DNA from: Roseiterribacter gracilis
GTDB taxonomy: Bacteria; Pseudomonadota; Alphaproteobacteria; BOG-932; Roseiterribacteraceae
Length of the DNA stretch: 64,000 bases
NCBI GenBank assembly: GCA_018332375.1
Contig: BOPV01000001.1
Span: 1,116,001 to 1,180,000 of the forward strand
Direction of reading: 5' to 3'
In this document: piece after piece, positions 25,023 through 33,460 of the stretch
How positions within the stretch are numbered: position 1 is the stretch's first letter
Layout: every line of letters starts with the position of its first letter
The notes under the pieces: generated by a model
Seen by the model: only the letters and a program-made list of their open reading frames with translations
Databases searched by the model: none
Told to the model about the DNA's origin: nothing
Program-made: the position numbers and the translations under genes

Positions 25023-27058
25023 GCCGCTTCGCGGCTAACTAAGTCGCGCGCGGCTTCGGCGCTCAGCGGGCGGGCGAAATAATAGCCCTGACCATATTCG
25101 CAGCCGAGCGACAGCAGCGTGTTGCGTTGTGCTTCGGTCTCGACCCCTTCGGCAACGACGCTCATGCGCAGATTGCGCGCCAGCATGACGATGGTGCGCG
25201 CGATCTCCATCCCTTGCTCGGACGCGCTCATCGCTTTCACGAACGACGAGTCGATCTTGAGCGTGTTGGCATCGAACCGGTGCAAATAGGCGAGCGACGA
25301 ATAGCCGGTGCCGAAATCATCGATGGCGACGCCGATGCCGCGCGCCGCAATCGATCGGACCGTGTTCGCCGCCGCGGCCGCATCGGTCATGATCGTGCTT
25401 TCGGTGATCTCGAGCTTGAGACGCCCCGGATCCAGTCGGGCGGCGGCCAGCTTCGCATCGATCACCGCGATCAGGCTGGGATCGGCGAAACGGCGGCCCG
25501 ACACATTGACCGTGACGAACTGCGCGCCGGACCATGTCGCGGCTTCGCGGCAGGCGATGCCGAGCACGCAATCATCGATCGCGCCGATGATGCCGGTCTC
25601 TTCGGCGACCGGAATGAATCCGCCGGGCGCGATTTCGCCGCGTTCGGGATGATGCCAACGCGCCAACGCTTCAAAGCCGACCGTACGGCCCGTCGCCAGC
25701 GCGACAATCGGCTGAAACACCGCGACGAACTCGCCCCGCGCGACCGCGCGGTGCAGTTGGTTTTCGAGCTGTAGTCGCGCCAGCGCCGCACCGCGCGTCG
25801 GCGTCACGGCAAAAGCGAGACGTGCGTCGGGGCGCAACTTGGCTTGGCGCTGCGCCAGATCGGCGTGATGCAGCAGATCGCCCGCCAGCCGATGCTCCGG
25901 CCCGGCGAGCACCGCACCGACGCGCAGCGAGACGTGCAGCTCGTGCCCGTCGAGTTCGATCGGCGAGGAAAAGCGTGCTTGCAGACCGTCGACGATGTCG
26001 CGCATGTCCCCGTCCGTTTGGACGTTGCGCGCGAGCAGCGCGAACTCGTCGCCGCCCAGACAGGTCAACAAGTCGGTCGGCCGAACCGCCGTTTGCAGGC
26101 GTTCGGCCACCAGCTTGAGCAGTGCGTCGCCGCCTTGTGTGCCGAGACTTTCGTTGATCAGCCGAAAGCGATCGATATTGATCAGCGCCACCGCCAAACG
26201 CGGCTCAGCGGCGAGTGCGGTTTCGAGCGCGTCGAGCAATTGCAGCCGGTTGGGCAGACCGGTCGCCGGATCGACCAGCTTGCGATCGCTGATATCGACC
26301 TGGAATCCAACGACGCGGCCGGGATCGTCCCTGGTTACGCCATAGGCGTTGCCGCGCACACGCATCCATCGGTAACCGCCGCGACTGTGACGCACACGAT
26401 ATTCGAACAGCAACGATTGCAACTCGTGATCGGCCGATAACAGCACCGATTCGAGACGGGCGCGGTCATCGGGATGCGCGAGATCGAGCCAGTCGTTGAA
26501 AGTCGACGGACCTTCGTCTTCGGCGTAGCCGATCAACCCTTTCAAGCCAGGCGCGAAATAGACCGCATCGGAGTCGCGGTCCCATTCCCAGACACCGACC
26601 ATCGAACCGCGCAGCGCCAGCGCGAAACGCTCTTCGCTGATACGCAACGCTGCCTCGACGCGGCGCCGCGCGAGATGAGTCTCAATGCGCCGAAGCAACG
26701 GTTCGAATTCAACCGGCTTCACCACATAATCGTTCGCGTCTGCCTGGATGGCGCGAAGAATGTCGTCGCCGTGACTGTTGGCGGTCACCATGATGACCGG
26801 CAGTTCGACCGGATTGTAGGTGCGGCGCAGTTCGGCCAACACCTCAAGCCCGCTCATCTCCGGCATGTTGACGTCGAGCAGCACAAGTTCGATGCCGCCC
26901 GCGGCGACCTGCAGAAGTGCGCTGGCCCCGTCGACCGCTTCAGACACGCCATAGCCGCGGCGCTCCAACCGCCGCGTCAGCACCGTCCGGTTGTCGCCAT
27001 TGTCGTCAACGACGAGGATACGGCCTGGCCGTGCGGCCACGCTCGGTTGGAAATTCAT
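25019..27058 (-). CDS. receiver-PAS-GGDEF-EAL cyclic-di-GMP signalling protein
   Basis: Bifunctional-looking c-di-GMP enzyme, 679 residues. The receiver is at about 13-130 (VDDNGDNR, phospho-Asp in LVLLDVNMPE, KPVEFE), a PAS domain at about 140-265, GGDEF at about 270-420 and EAL at about 430-675. The GGDEF motif is intact, with an inhibitory-site RPTD five residues before it. EAL catalytic motifs are also intact: EALAR, NVSGRRF, LEITESTIM, DDFGTGYSSL, LKIDSSFVK and AEGVET. Both activities are therefore possible, with phosphorylation at the receiver choosing or tuning them. Its start overlaps the single receiver gene (ATGA). Confidence 0.95.
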   Translation of the reverse strand: MNFQPSVAARPGRILVVDDNGDNRTVLTRRLERRGYGVSEAVDGASALLQVAAGGIELVLLDVNMPEMSGLEVLAELRRTYNPVELPVIMVTANSHGDDILRAIQADANDYVVKPVEFEPLLRRIETHLARRRVEAALRISEERFALALRGSMVGVWEWDRDSDAVYFAPGLKGLIGYAEDEGPSTFNDWLDLAHPDDRARLESVLLSADHELQSLLFEYRVRHSRGGYRWMRVRGNAYGVTRDDPGRVVGFQVDISDRKLVDPATGLPNRLQLLDALETALAAEPRLAVALINIDRFRLINESLGTQGGDALLKLVAERLQTAVRPTDLLTCLGGDEFALLARNVQTDGDMRDIVDGLQARFSSPIELDGHELHVSLRVGAVLAGPEHRLAGDLLHHADLAQRQAKLRPDARLAFAVTPTRGAALARLQLENQLHRAVARGEFVAVFQPIVALATGRTVGFEALARWHHPERGEIAPGGFIPVAEETGIIGAIDDCVLGIACREAATWSGAQFVTVNVSGRRFADPSLIAVIDAKLAAARLDPGRLKLEITESTIMTDAAAAANTVRSIAARGIGVAIDDFGTGYSSLAYLHRFDANTLKIDSSFVKAMSASEQGMEIARTIVMLARNLRMSVVAEGVETEAQRNTLLSLGCEYGQGYYFARPLSAEAARDLVSREAA

Positions 27059-27441
27059 GCGCTACCGTTGGCGTCGGCCTGCAAGCAACGTTCGATTTTT
27101 GCGAGCAGGCGCGGCAGGTCGACGGGTTTGGTGTCGAAATCGGCACAACCGGCAGCGATGCTCTTCTCGAGGTCCGTCGACAGCGCGTGTGCGGTCAAGG
27201 CGATGACGGGAATGCTGCTGGTGTCTGCATCGGCTTTCAGGCGGCGCGTCGCTTCCCAGCCGTCCATGTCCTCGCCCAAACCAATATCCATCAAAATCAG
27301 GTCGGGCTTGGACTCGCGCGCCTGCACCAGTGCCGACGCGCCGTCGATCGCGACGCTGACGTCAAAACCGCGACGAACCAACCGGCGGCCCAGCATGTCG
27401 CGATTGGCCTCGTTGTCCTCGACCAGCAGAATCCGGTTCAC
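27055..27441 (-). CDS. single-domain response regulator
   Basis: Stand-alone CheY-like receiver, 128 residues: acid pocket LLVEDNE, phospho-Asp in LILMDIGLGEDMDG, Thr in ALTAHA, Lys in DTKPVD. Start is GTG at 27441, sharing GTGA with the stop of the MHYT hybrid kinase, and its own stop overlaps the next gene's ATG. The three genes form a tightly coupled relay: hybrid kinase, receiver, c-di-GMP enzyme. It may shuttle phosphate or act as a phosphate sink. Confidence 0.93.
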   Translation of the reverse strand: MNRILLVEDNEANRDMLGRRLVRRGFDVSVAIDGASALVQARESKPDLILMDIGLGEDMDGWEATRRLKADADTSSIPVIALTAHALSTDLEKSIAAGCADFDTKPVDLPRLLAKIERCLQADANGSA

Positions 27442-30086
27442 GACGCCACCGGCAGGTTCGCTGCGATCTTGCGCAGCTCGCGCACCAGGTCGTCCGGCCC
27501 GCACGCCGCTTTGGCGAGCACCGACTGTGCCGAGGACAGCGCAGCAAGATCGGCTGCATCGAGCTGCCGCCCGGTGAGAATGACCACCGGCAGTTTCTCC
27601 CACTGCGGATTGGCGCGCAGTTCGCGCAGGAACTGAAAGCCGTTCATGCCGGGCAGCAGTAGATCGAGCAGCAGCAGGTCTGGCTTGCGGGCAAGCATCG
27701 CGCGCGCAGTATCGCAATCTTCGGCGGTCAGCACGGTCCACGCGTCGCCGGTCAAACTACGCCGCGCGATGTCGCGGCAATTCTCATCGTCATCGACCAC
27801 CAGCACGGTGCGCTGCCCGCCGCCACTCTGGAATCGCCGCAACGTGCGCACGAGCTGCTCGCGGTCGACCGGCTTGATCAGATAGTCGGCTGCGCCCAAC
27901 GCGAACCCCATGCGCCGGTCGTCGATCATGGTGAGCATCACGACCGGGATCGATGCCAGGTCGGCATCGGATTTCAGCCGTCGCAAACCTTCCCACCCGT
28001 CGACCGACGGCATCAACACGTCGAGCACGATCGCAACCGGCCGAACCTTGCGCGCCAGCACGAGCCCGTCGGCGACGGTCGCGGCGAGATGCGGTACGTA
28101 GCCTTCGCGGCGCAGGATCCGCTGCATCATGTCCCGCACCGTCGCGTCGTCGTCGATGACAAGCACCGGCGCGCCCATCTCGGCCGCCAGGGTCGCCAGA
28201 GTCGCGACCGGCGTCGTGTGATCGTGCTCGCCCGAGTCCGCCGGCTGCTCGATCGGCAAGGTCAAAGTGAAGCACGAGCCGGCGCCAAGCGTGCTTTCGA
28301 CTGTAATGACGCCGCCCATCCGGTTGATCAGCTTCTGGCTCAACGCCAGGCCCAGGCCGGTACCGCCATATTTCGCCGACGTTGCGGCATTGGCCTGGGT
28401 GAAATTCTTGAACAGCGCGCCGACCTGTTCCGGCGTCATGCCGATGCCGCTGTCGCGCACGGTCGCACGGAACTGCTCGACGCCGTCTTCGCGTACACGA
28501 TCGACGCGCAGCTCGACTTCGCCGTCCTTGGTGAACTTCGCCGCGTTGGACAACAAGTTGAACAGCGCTTGCCGCAACTTGGTGACGTCGCCGACCATGA
28601 AACCGAGATCCGGCGGCATGGTGATGACAAAGCGGTTTTGATTCTTCTCGACCAAGGTCTGGCAAGTCGCAACGACGTCATCGATGAAGGCGCGAAGCTC
28701 GAACCGCTCGTTCAACAGATCCATCTTGCCAGCTTCGATCTTGGACAGATCGAGCACGTCGTTGATCAGGGCCAGCAGATGCTTGCCAGCCGAGCGGATC
28801 TTGCGCAGATCGGAAACCTGCTGATCGTTGCCGCTTTCTTCGATGTCTTCGAGCAGCATCTCGCTGTAGCCGATGATTGCGTTGAGCGGCGTGCGAAGTT
28901 CGTGACTCATATTCGCCAGAAACTGGCTTTTGCTGAGATTAGCGATTTCGGCGGCTTCCTTGGCGCGCAGCAGCTCCTGGTTCTCCAGCCGCGCGCTGAT
29001 GTCGCGAAAGTTGACGACAATGCCGCCAACGCTGGGTTCGTCGATCTGGTTGGTCGCGACGATTTCAAAATGGCTATAGGTGCCGTCGGCCTGGCGCAGC
29101 CGTGCCACGCGCGAGTCGATCGCTCCCGACCGCGCTATCAGCGCGCCGAGGAACGCATCGATCGCCGGTTGATCGTCGGCATGCGCCAGATCGCCCAGTG
29201 CGCGTCCCAGAAGTTCGCCCGGCTGATAGCCCAGCACGCGCTGCGTCGCCGAGCTTTCATACGTAATGGCCCCGGCCATATCGAGCACCGCGATGACGTC
29301 GGCGGCATTCTGGACCAGCGTACGGAAGCGACGTTCGCTGTTGCGCAGCCGTTCCGCCTCTTCGCTGGCACGAACGGCAAAACGCTGATCGACCATCGCC
29401 GATACCAACCCGAGAAACAGGATGATGAACGTGGCGACCGCGATGCCGATGGCCAGGATGGTCGGCGGCACACCGTCCATGGACGCAGCGTGGCCGGAAT
29501 GTGCAGTGAAGCGGGCTGCGGCCATGCCAGTGAAATGCATCCCGCAAACGGCTGCGCCCATTACGATCGCGGCGCCGATCTTGGCTGGCAGCGCACGCAG
29601 GTTGAACGACAGCCAAAGCGCCGCCATCGACGCAACGACCGCGATCAACAGCGACAGCGCAAACAAAAGCGGGTCGTAGCTGATCGTTGCGCCCATGCGC
29701 ATTGCCGCCATGCCCGTATAGTGCATTGCCGTGACGCCGAGGCCCATGAACAGGCCGCCAAGCGTCAGCGCGACTGCACCGGTGCCGCGCGTACCGACGA
29801 CGGCAAAACCGACCGCGGTGCATGCAATGGCAAGCACCAGCGAAATCAGCGTGACGCCGACGTCGTACGCGATCGGCACGCCGAGATCGAACGACAACAT
29901 CGCGACGAAATGCATCGACCAGATTCCGCCGCCCATGGCGATCGCCGCACCGGCCAACCAGATCGCGCGCGTCCGCCGCGTCGGCGCCAGGCGATACCGG
30001 TCCGCGATGCTGAGCGCGGTAAACGAGGCGAGCACGCTGATCGCGATCGCGAGCAGCACGAGGCTGAGATTGTGCGAATGGTGCAT
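27438..30086 (-). CDS. MHYT-sensor hybrid histidine kinase with two receivers
   Basis: Membrane hybrid kinase, 882 residues. The N-terminal seven-helix MHYT sensor (residues about 1-245) holds the motif copies MHFVAM, MHYTGM and MHFTGM, which in the family are thought to bind copper and sense O2, CO or NO. A PAS domain (about 260-380), HisKA with [10 protein letters not shown], HATPase with GTGLGLALSQKL, and two receivers follow (VIDDDATVR with LDVLMPS; VVDDDENCR with LDLLLPG). The ATG at 30086 places MHHSHN directly before the first span; the longer frame to 30152 is rejected. First gene of the leftward signalling operon. Confidence 0.94.
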   Translation of the reverse strand: MHHSHNLSLVLLAIAISVLASFTALSIADRYRLAPTRRTRAIWLAGAAIAMGGGIWSMHFVAMLSFDLGVPIAYDVGVTLISLVLAIACTAVGFAVVGTRGTGAVALTLGGLFMGLGVTAMHYTGMAAMRMGATISYDPLLFALSLLIAVVASMAALWLSFNLRALPAKIGAAIVMGAAVCGMHFTGMAAARFTAHSGHAASMDGVPPTILAIGIAVATFIILFLGLVSAMVDQRFAVRASEEAERLRNSERRFRTLVQNAADVIAVLDMAGAITYESSATQRVLGYQPGELLGRALGDLAHADDQPAIDAFLGALIARSGAIDSRVARLRQADGTYSHFEIVATNQIDEPSVGGIVVNFRDISARLENQELLRAKEAAEIANLSKSQFLANMSHELRTPLNAIIGYSEMLLEDIEESGNDQQVSDLRKIRSAGKHLLALINDVLDLSKIEAGKMDLLNERFELRAFIDDVVATCQTLVEKNQNRFVITMPPDLGFMVGDVTKLRQALFNLLSNAAKFTKDGEVELRVDRVREDGVEQFRATVRDSGIGMTPEQVGALFKNFTQANAATSAKYGGTGLGLALSQKLINRMGGVITVESTLGAGSCFTLTLPIEQPADSGEHDHTTPVATLATLAAEMGAPVLVIDDDATVRDMMQRILRREGYVPHLAATVADGLVLARKVRPVAIVLDVLMPSVDGWEGLRRLKSDADLASIPVVMLTMIDDRRMGFALGAADYLIKPVDREQLVRTLRRFQSGGGQRTVLVVDDDENCRDIARRSLTGDAWTVLTAEDCDTARAMLARKPDLLLLDLLLPGMNGFQFLRELRANPQWEKLPVVILTGRQLDAADLAALSSAQSVLAKAACGPDDLVRELRKIAANLPVAS

Positions 30087-30277
30087 GCGGGCTCTGTTGT
30101 GGGGAGACGGCGGTCGCAGGTGCTGGACAGCGACGCGGGAGCTCGCCCGCAAGACCCGGCCTAGCTGGAACTTGGTTGCGATTTGGTTGCCGAAATGAGC
30201 GCCGCGACCACGCTACGAACGCGGGGCTACGAACGCGGGGCCGCAACAAAGCGGCAAGATTGCGCGCAAACGCCGGT
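30087..30277. other. intergenic region with a 14-base tandem duplication
   Basis: Gap upstream of the MHYT kinase gene and downstream of the hypothetical gene. It contains CTACGAACGCGGGG twice in direct tandem (30213-30240). No gene or clear promoter was recognised. Confidence 0.5.
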
Positions 30278-31027
30278 TTAGCGGCGCGACGGCCTTGTCA
30301 GCTCGACCAGCTCATACCGCGTCTGCATGTAGCCCGCGACGCCGCCTTTCAGAAACAGCCAGTCATCGTCGGCGGTGCACCAGACGTCGTAATGCGGATG
30401 TTCGACCGGCAGGCCCGGCGCCGACACGAAGCGGAAATGCAGCGCGTCGAACGTGCCGGCTGCAACCTCGATCCGTTCGGGCCCGATAAATTCGACATGC
30501 ACGCCGACCTTGAACAACATCGGGCCGGTGGCACCGCGATGATCGGGTGACGACAACAACACCGGATCGATCGCCTGCACGCTGCCGACACCCTGGCTGA
30601 GATCGAACAGGCGCAGATGCCACGCGTCGCACGCGATGGCGTGATTTTGAAACGTACGCAGCGGCCCCTCCAGCGCCATGCGCTGGGTCACGCGTCCTTC
30701 CAGCGCGGTGAAGGTTTCGCACTCGGCGTGATCGGCTGCGAAGCGGAACCAGCCCGTCCCCATGAATTTGTCGCCGACCGTGATACGCACGAAACAGTCG
30801 GTCGGCATCCAGTCGCGGTCGAGCGAATAGACAATGTCGCGCATCACCGACGGACGGTCGTCGATTTCGCAGTGCGCGCTACAGGTCCGGCTGCCGTCGC
30901 TGTGCATGTCGATGCGAAAGCTTTCGCGGCCCCGCTCCTGCCCGCGCCGTTCCGGCTTGTCGGACGTGTAGGCGATGCGGCCTTCAATCGAACGGTGATC
31001 GCGCTGCAAAATCGGCAGGTCGGTCAT
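30278..31027 (-). CDS. hypothetical protein, 249 residues
   Basis: I do not recognise the family. The protein has no signal peptide or membrane segment and looks like a beta-rich soluble protein: it alternates short hydrophobic strands, with a late DALHFRFVSAPG segment and HYDVWCTADDDWLFLKGG. This style resembles DUF3108-like or lipid-binding barrel proteins, but I cannot confirm it. Coding is supported by length, codon pattern and gene spacing. It is alone, with a palindromic element just upstream of its start. Confidence 0.75.
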   Translation of the reverse strand: MTDLPILQRDHRSIEGRIAYTSDKPERRGQERGRESFRIDMHSDGSRTCSAHCEIDDRPSVMRDIVYSLDRDWMPTDCFVRITVGDKFMGTGWFRFAADHAECETFTALEGRVTQRMALEGPLRTFQNHAIACDAWHLRLFDLSQGVGSVQAIDPVLLSSPDHRGATGPMLFKVGVHVEFIGPERIEVAAGTFDALHFRFVSAPGLPVEHPHYDVWCTADDDWLFLKGGVAGYMQTRYELVELTRPSRR

Positions 31028-31033
31028 GATTTA

Positions 31034-31103
31034 GCCGCGAAGCGGCTCCCGGTTTTCATTTGACGTGCAAGATACATGAAATCCGGGAGGCCGCTTTGCG
31101 GCC
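31034..31103. repeat. imperfect long inverted repeat between divergent genes
   Basis: About 25-base arms at 31034-31060 and 31079-31103 pair imperfectly: GCCGCGAAGCGGCTCCCGG against the complement of CCGGGAGGCCGCTTTGCGGC. A short centre separates them. Each arm also contains its own small hairpin (GCCGC-GAA-GCGGC and GGCCGC-TTT-GCGGCC). It lies between the hypothetical gene start and the small exported protein gene. Confidence 0.55.
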
Positions 31104-31144
31104 GAATGCTGGAACCGCACGCCGGTCGTTTGGCTTTCGTTGGT

Positions 31145-31441
31145 ATGCGCATGAAGCTTCTATCTGCGACCGCGCTGCTATTGATCGGCACCGCGGCAGC
31201 CGCACCGCCGCCGGATCCAGCGCCTGCAGAGCCGAAGGCGAACAAGATGATTCCAACCGAACCGGCGCAGCGTCGCGCCGACGAAACGCTGAGCGACAAG
31301 CTCGATCGCAGCGACGGCGTTCTGCATCCAGCGCCGACACAAGACGGCGCTGCGGTGCGCAAGCCGCCGGTCACACCAAACGGCGACCGCGACGTCATCG
31401 TGCCGCCGACGGAAAAGACCGACGCAGTGAATCCCAAGTAG
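31145..31441 (+). CDS. small exported proline-rich protein
   Basis: Predicted periplasmic or secreted protein of 98 residues (96 if the ATG at 31151 is used). A signal peptide (MKLLSATALLLIGTAAAA) precedes a low-complexity mature part rich in Pro, Asp and Lys, with NKMIPTEPAQRRADETLSD, LDRSDGVLHPAP and DVIVPPTEKT. I recall similar short exported proteins in other alphaproteobacteria with a LSDKLD..GV..P core, but have not searched. Its stop abuts the convergent asparaginase stop. Function unknown. Confidence 0.7.
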   Translation: MRMKLLSATALLLIGTAAAAPPPDPAPAEPKANKMIPTEPAQRRADETLSDKLDRSDGVLHPAPTQDGAAVRKPPVTPNGDRDVIVPPTEKTDAVNPK

Positions 31442-32452
31442 CTACGCCAGCGCGCCTGCAGCGCGCACCACGCCGACTTGCAGGCCTTTGCGCGTCTCGA
31501 TCTTGGCGGTCGCCAGCGGCTCCAGCGCGCGGCTGATTTTGTGCTCGGCGCCCAAGGCGCGCCGCACCAACGCTGCGATGGCAATTTGCGACGCGCGCGT
31601 TGCGCCGTCGGTGATCTTCAACGCAAAGCCCAGCCCCTCTTTCGGCACGGCGCCGATATAGACGCCCTCGGCGCCGGTTTTGACCAACAGCGCACCGTCG
31701 GTCGCTTCCATCGCCAAGGTGCAGAAGCGGTCGCTGCCAGCGACGAAGAATGGGGCTGCTGCCATTGCTCGTTGCACGCGTGCAACCGCGGCTTGCCGCT
31801 TGGCGCTGAATGCACGCGGCGACGCAAAGCGCGCGAAGGCTCGTGCCAGGGCGGTCGTCGGCATCGCCAAGGTCGGGATCGAACAACCGTCGATTGCGCG
31901 CGGCAGTTTCAGCGGGTCGAGCCCACCGAACTCGCCGATCACATCGATCCAGCCGCGCTGCGCCGGATGATCGAACGCAAGATAGGTGGCAAGATCGTCG
32001 CCGCGATGCAGGCACGCGCACAACATGCCGGTGTGCTTGCCCGAGCAGTTATTGTGCAGCGCCGATGGTTGCGCGCCGGTCCGCGCCAGCGCGCGCGCCG
32101 CCTCTTCGTTGCTGGGCCAGTGTGTACCGCAACCAAGTGCCGTTGCGTCGAGCCCCATACGGCCAAGCCACGAGCCAACCGGCGTTACGTGCGACAGCTC
32201 GCCCGAATGGCTGGCGCAGCTGAGCGCAAGTTCGATCTCGTCGACGCCAAACGCGTCCGCAGCACCGCTTTCGATCAGCGGCAGCGCTTGCAGCGGCTTG
32301 ATGGCCGAGCGCGGAAAGACGGGCGTTTCGACGTCGCCGGCCTGAAACAGGATCCGCCCTTCAACGTCGGCGATTGCGACAGCGCCGCTGTGGCGGCTCT
32401 CGATTGTGTCGCCGCGGGTAACTTCCACAAGCAAGGCGGGTGAATCGGTCAT
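31442..32452 (-). CDS. asparaginase (Rhizobium etli AnsA-like class)
   Basis: L-asparaginase of the rhizobial thermolabile class, related to R. etli AnsA and unlike E. coli AnsA/B; about 336 residues. Recognisable segments are RSAIKPLQALPLIESGAAD, LALSCASHSGE (Ser and Lys of the SxxK-type active site lie in RSAIK), NNCSGKHTGMLC, GCSIPTLAMP and LVKTGAEGV. Converts asparagine to aspartate and ammonia, probably cytoplasmic. The start is uncertain: ATG at 32452 fits the family N-terminus, while GTG at 32479 extends it by nine residues. Confidence 0.9.
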   Translation of the reverse strand: MTDSPALLVEVTRGDTIESRHSGAVAIADVEGRILFQAGDVETPVFPRSAIKPLQALPLIESGAADAFGVDEIELALSCASHSGELSHVTPVGSWLGRMGLDATALGCGTHWPSNEEAARALARTGAQPSALHNNCSGKHTGMLCACLHRGDDLATYLAFDHPAQRGWIDVIGEFGGLDPLKLPRAIDGCSIPTLAMPTTALARAFARFASPRAFSAKRQAAVARVQRAMAAAPFFVAGSDRFCTLAMEATDGALLVKTGAEGVYIGAVPKEGLGFALKITDGATRASQIAIAALVRRALGAEHKISRALEPLATAKIETRKGLQVGVVRAAGALA

Positions 32453-32554
32453 CAGCGCTTGTAGCCCGTGGCTTTCCACAGCGGGAGGGGGTTAACTTTG
32501 CGCAGCAAGCATGCGGAAACGGAACCTATTCACCTCGCACGCGTCGAGTCTGAC

Positions 32555-32929
32555 ATGGACCATCTCGAAATCTCATTCCACCGAGCCGATCCTTCTCCAA
32601 CCCTGAAAGCCGAAATCGAGCGATCCGCCGCTGAGCTGCAGCGACGATTCCCACGCATCTATTCGATGCGGGTGGCAATCGAAGGCAGCAAGGCCGCCGC
32701 CAATGGCAGCGATTTGCTGCTGGCGCATGTCCAGGTACGCGTGCCTGGACATGAATTCGCATCGAGCAACGAACCGCCGAAAGCGGAACGGAACCAGCTC
32801 GCTGCCGACGTACGAACAACGCTCAAGGCCGCCTTCACCGCGGTCAGCAAGCAACTGACCAAGCACCAGGACAAGGTGCGCGGGGACGTCAAACATCACG
32901 ACGGCCAGATCTCCGAACCGCCGGCCTAA
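32555..32929 (+). CDS. ribosome hibernation factor-like protein (HPF/RaiA family)
   Basis: Small protein of 124 residues with an HPF/RaiA-like fold: LEISFHRADPSPTLKAEIERSAAELQRRFPRI, a middle basic strand, and a C-terminal helix DVRTTLKAAFTAVSKQL. Hibernation factors bind the 30S subunit in stationary phase or stress and block translation. Divergence from classical HPF is moderate, so it could instead be a related stress protein. A GGAAC with CGTC 16 bases on lies just upstream (32521-32545), but too close to the start to be a normal EcfG promoter. Followed by the receiver/sigma-factor pair. Confidence 0.7.
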   Translation: MDHLEISFHRADPSPTLKAEIERSAAELQRRFPRIYSMRVAIEGSKAAANGSDLLLAHVQVRVPGHEFASSNEPPKAERNQLAADVRTTLKAAFTAVSKQLTKHQDKVRGDVKHHDGQISEPPA

Positions 32930-32992
32930 TCACAGATAAGTTTCCGGAGACCAACGCGCGAACTGCATCGGGCGGCCGCGCGTTGGTTATCC

Positions 32993-33460
32993 ATGCGCGT
33001 GCTGATCCTGGAACACGACCCGCTCTGCGCGTTCGATTTCATCGCGGCGCTGGAAGCGCATGGTCACGAAGTCATCGGCCCCGCCGCACGCGTCAGCGTC
33101 GGCGCACGCCTGTTGCGACGCCGACGAGTCGATCTTGCGTTGATCGATCTACGGCTTGGACTCGATCGCGGGCTCGACCTCATTCCGCACGCCGAGAGCG
33201 CCGGCGTTCGATGCATCGCCATTACGGGCTCTCCGCTCGAAGCCAAAGCGGCCAGCGACCGCTTGGTCGGTTGCATGCCCAAGCCCGTATCCGGCGAACA
33301 GGTCGCGGCGCTGGTCAACTGGTACGAAGATGCCTGCGCCGGCAGCAACAAAGCACCGCCCAGCACCTTCATGTCGTTCGGCGCGTCGCCACCGCAAGTG
33401 CGCGCCCAAAGCCGCGCCTGCACGATGCCACGGCGCTTGCGTTCGAGTTTCGGCCGATGA
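32993..33460 (+). CDS. atypical single-domain response regulator
   Basis: CheY-like receiver of 155 residues with a basic C-terminal tail. Phospho-Asp is in LALIDLRLG (about residue 51), the conserved Thr in AITGSP and the Lys in CMPKPVS. In the N-terminal acid pocket the usual E/D-D pair reads E-H (LILEHDP), so one Mg2+-coordinating aspartate is replaced by histidine. Its stop overlaps the ECF sigma gene start (ATGA), which suggests a functional pair. It lacks the sigma-like domain of PhyR, so it is not the anti-anti-sigma factor. Confidence 0.88.
   Translation: MRVLILEHDPLCAFDFIAALEAHGHEVIGPAARVSVGARLLRRRRVDLALIDLRLGLDRGLDLIPHAESAGVRCIAITGSPLEAKAASDRLVGCMPKPVSGEQVAALVNWYEDACAGSNKAPPSTFMSFGASPPQVRAQSRACTMPRRLRSSFGR

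Noticed and set aside
28089-30164. 691-residue plus-strand open frame opposite the MHYT kinase
   Set aside because: Antisense shadow of a high-GC gene: Arg/His/Gln-rich, no motifs, fully overlapping a well supported protein.
32521-32545. GGAAC with CGTC 16 bases on, upstream of the HPF-like gene
   Set aside because: The -10 differs from consensus and would place the transcript start almost on the ATG at 32555.
32959-32984. CGAAC with CGTT 17 bases on, upstream of the atypical receiver
   Set aside because: The -35 has a mismatch in its conserved first G, and spacing would leave no leader; too weak to list as a promoter.
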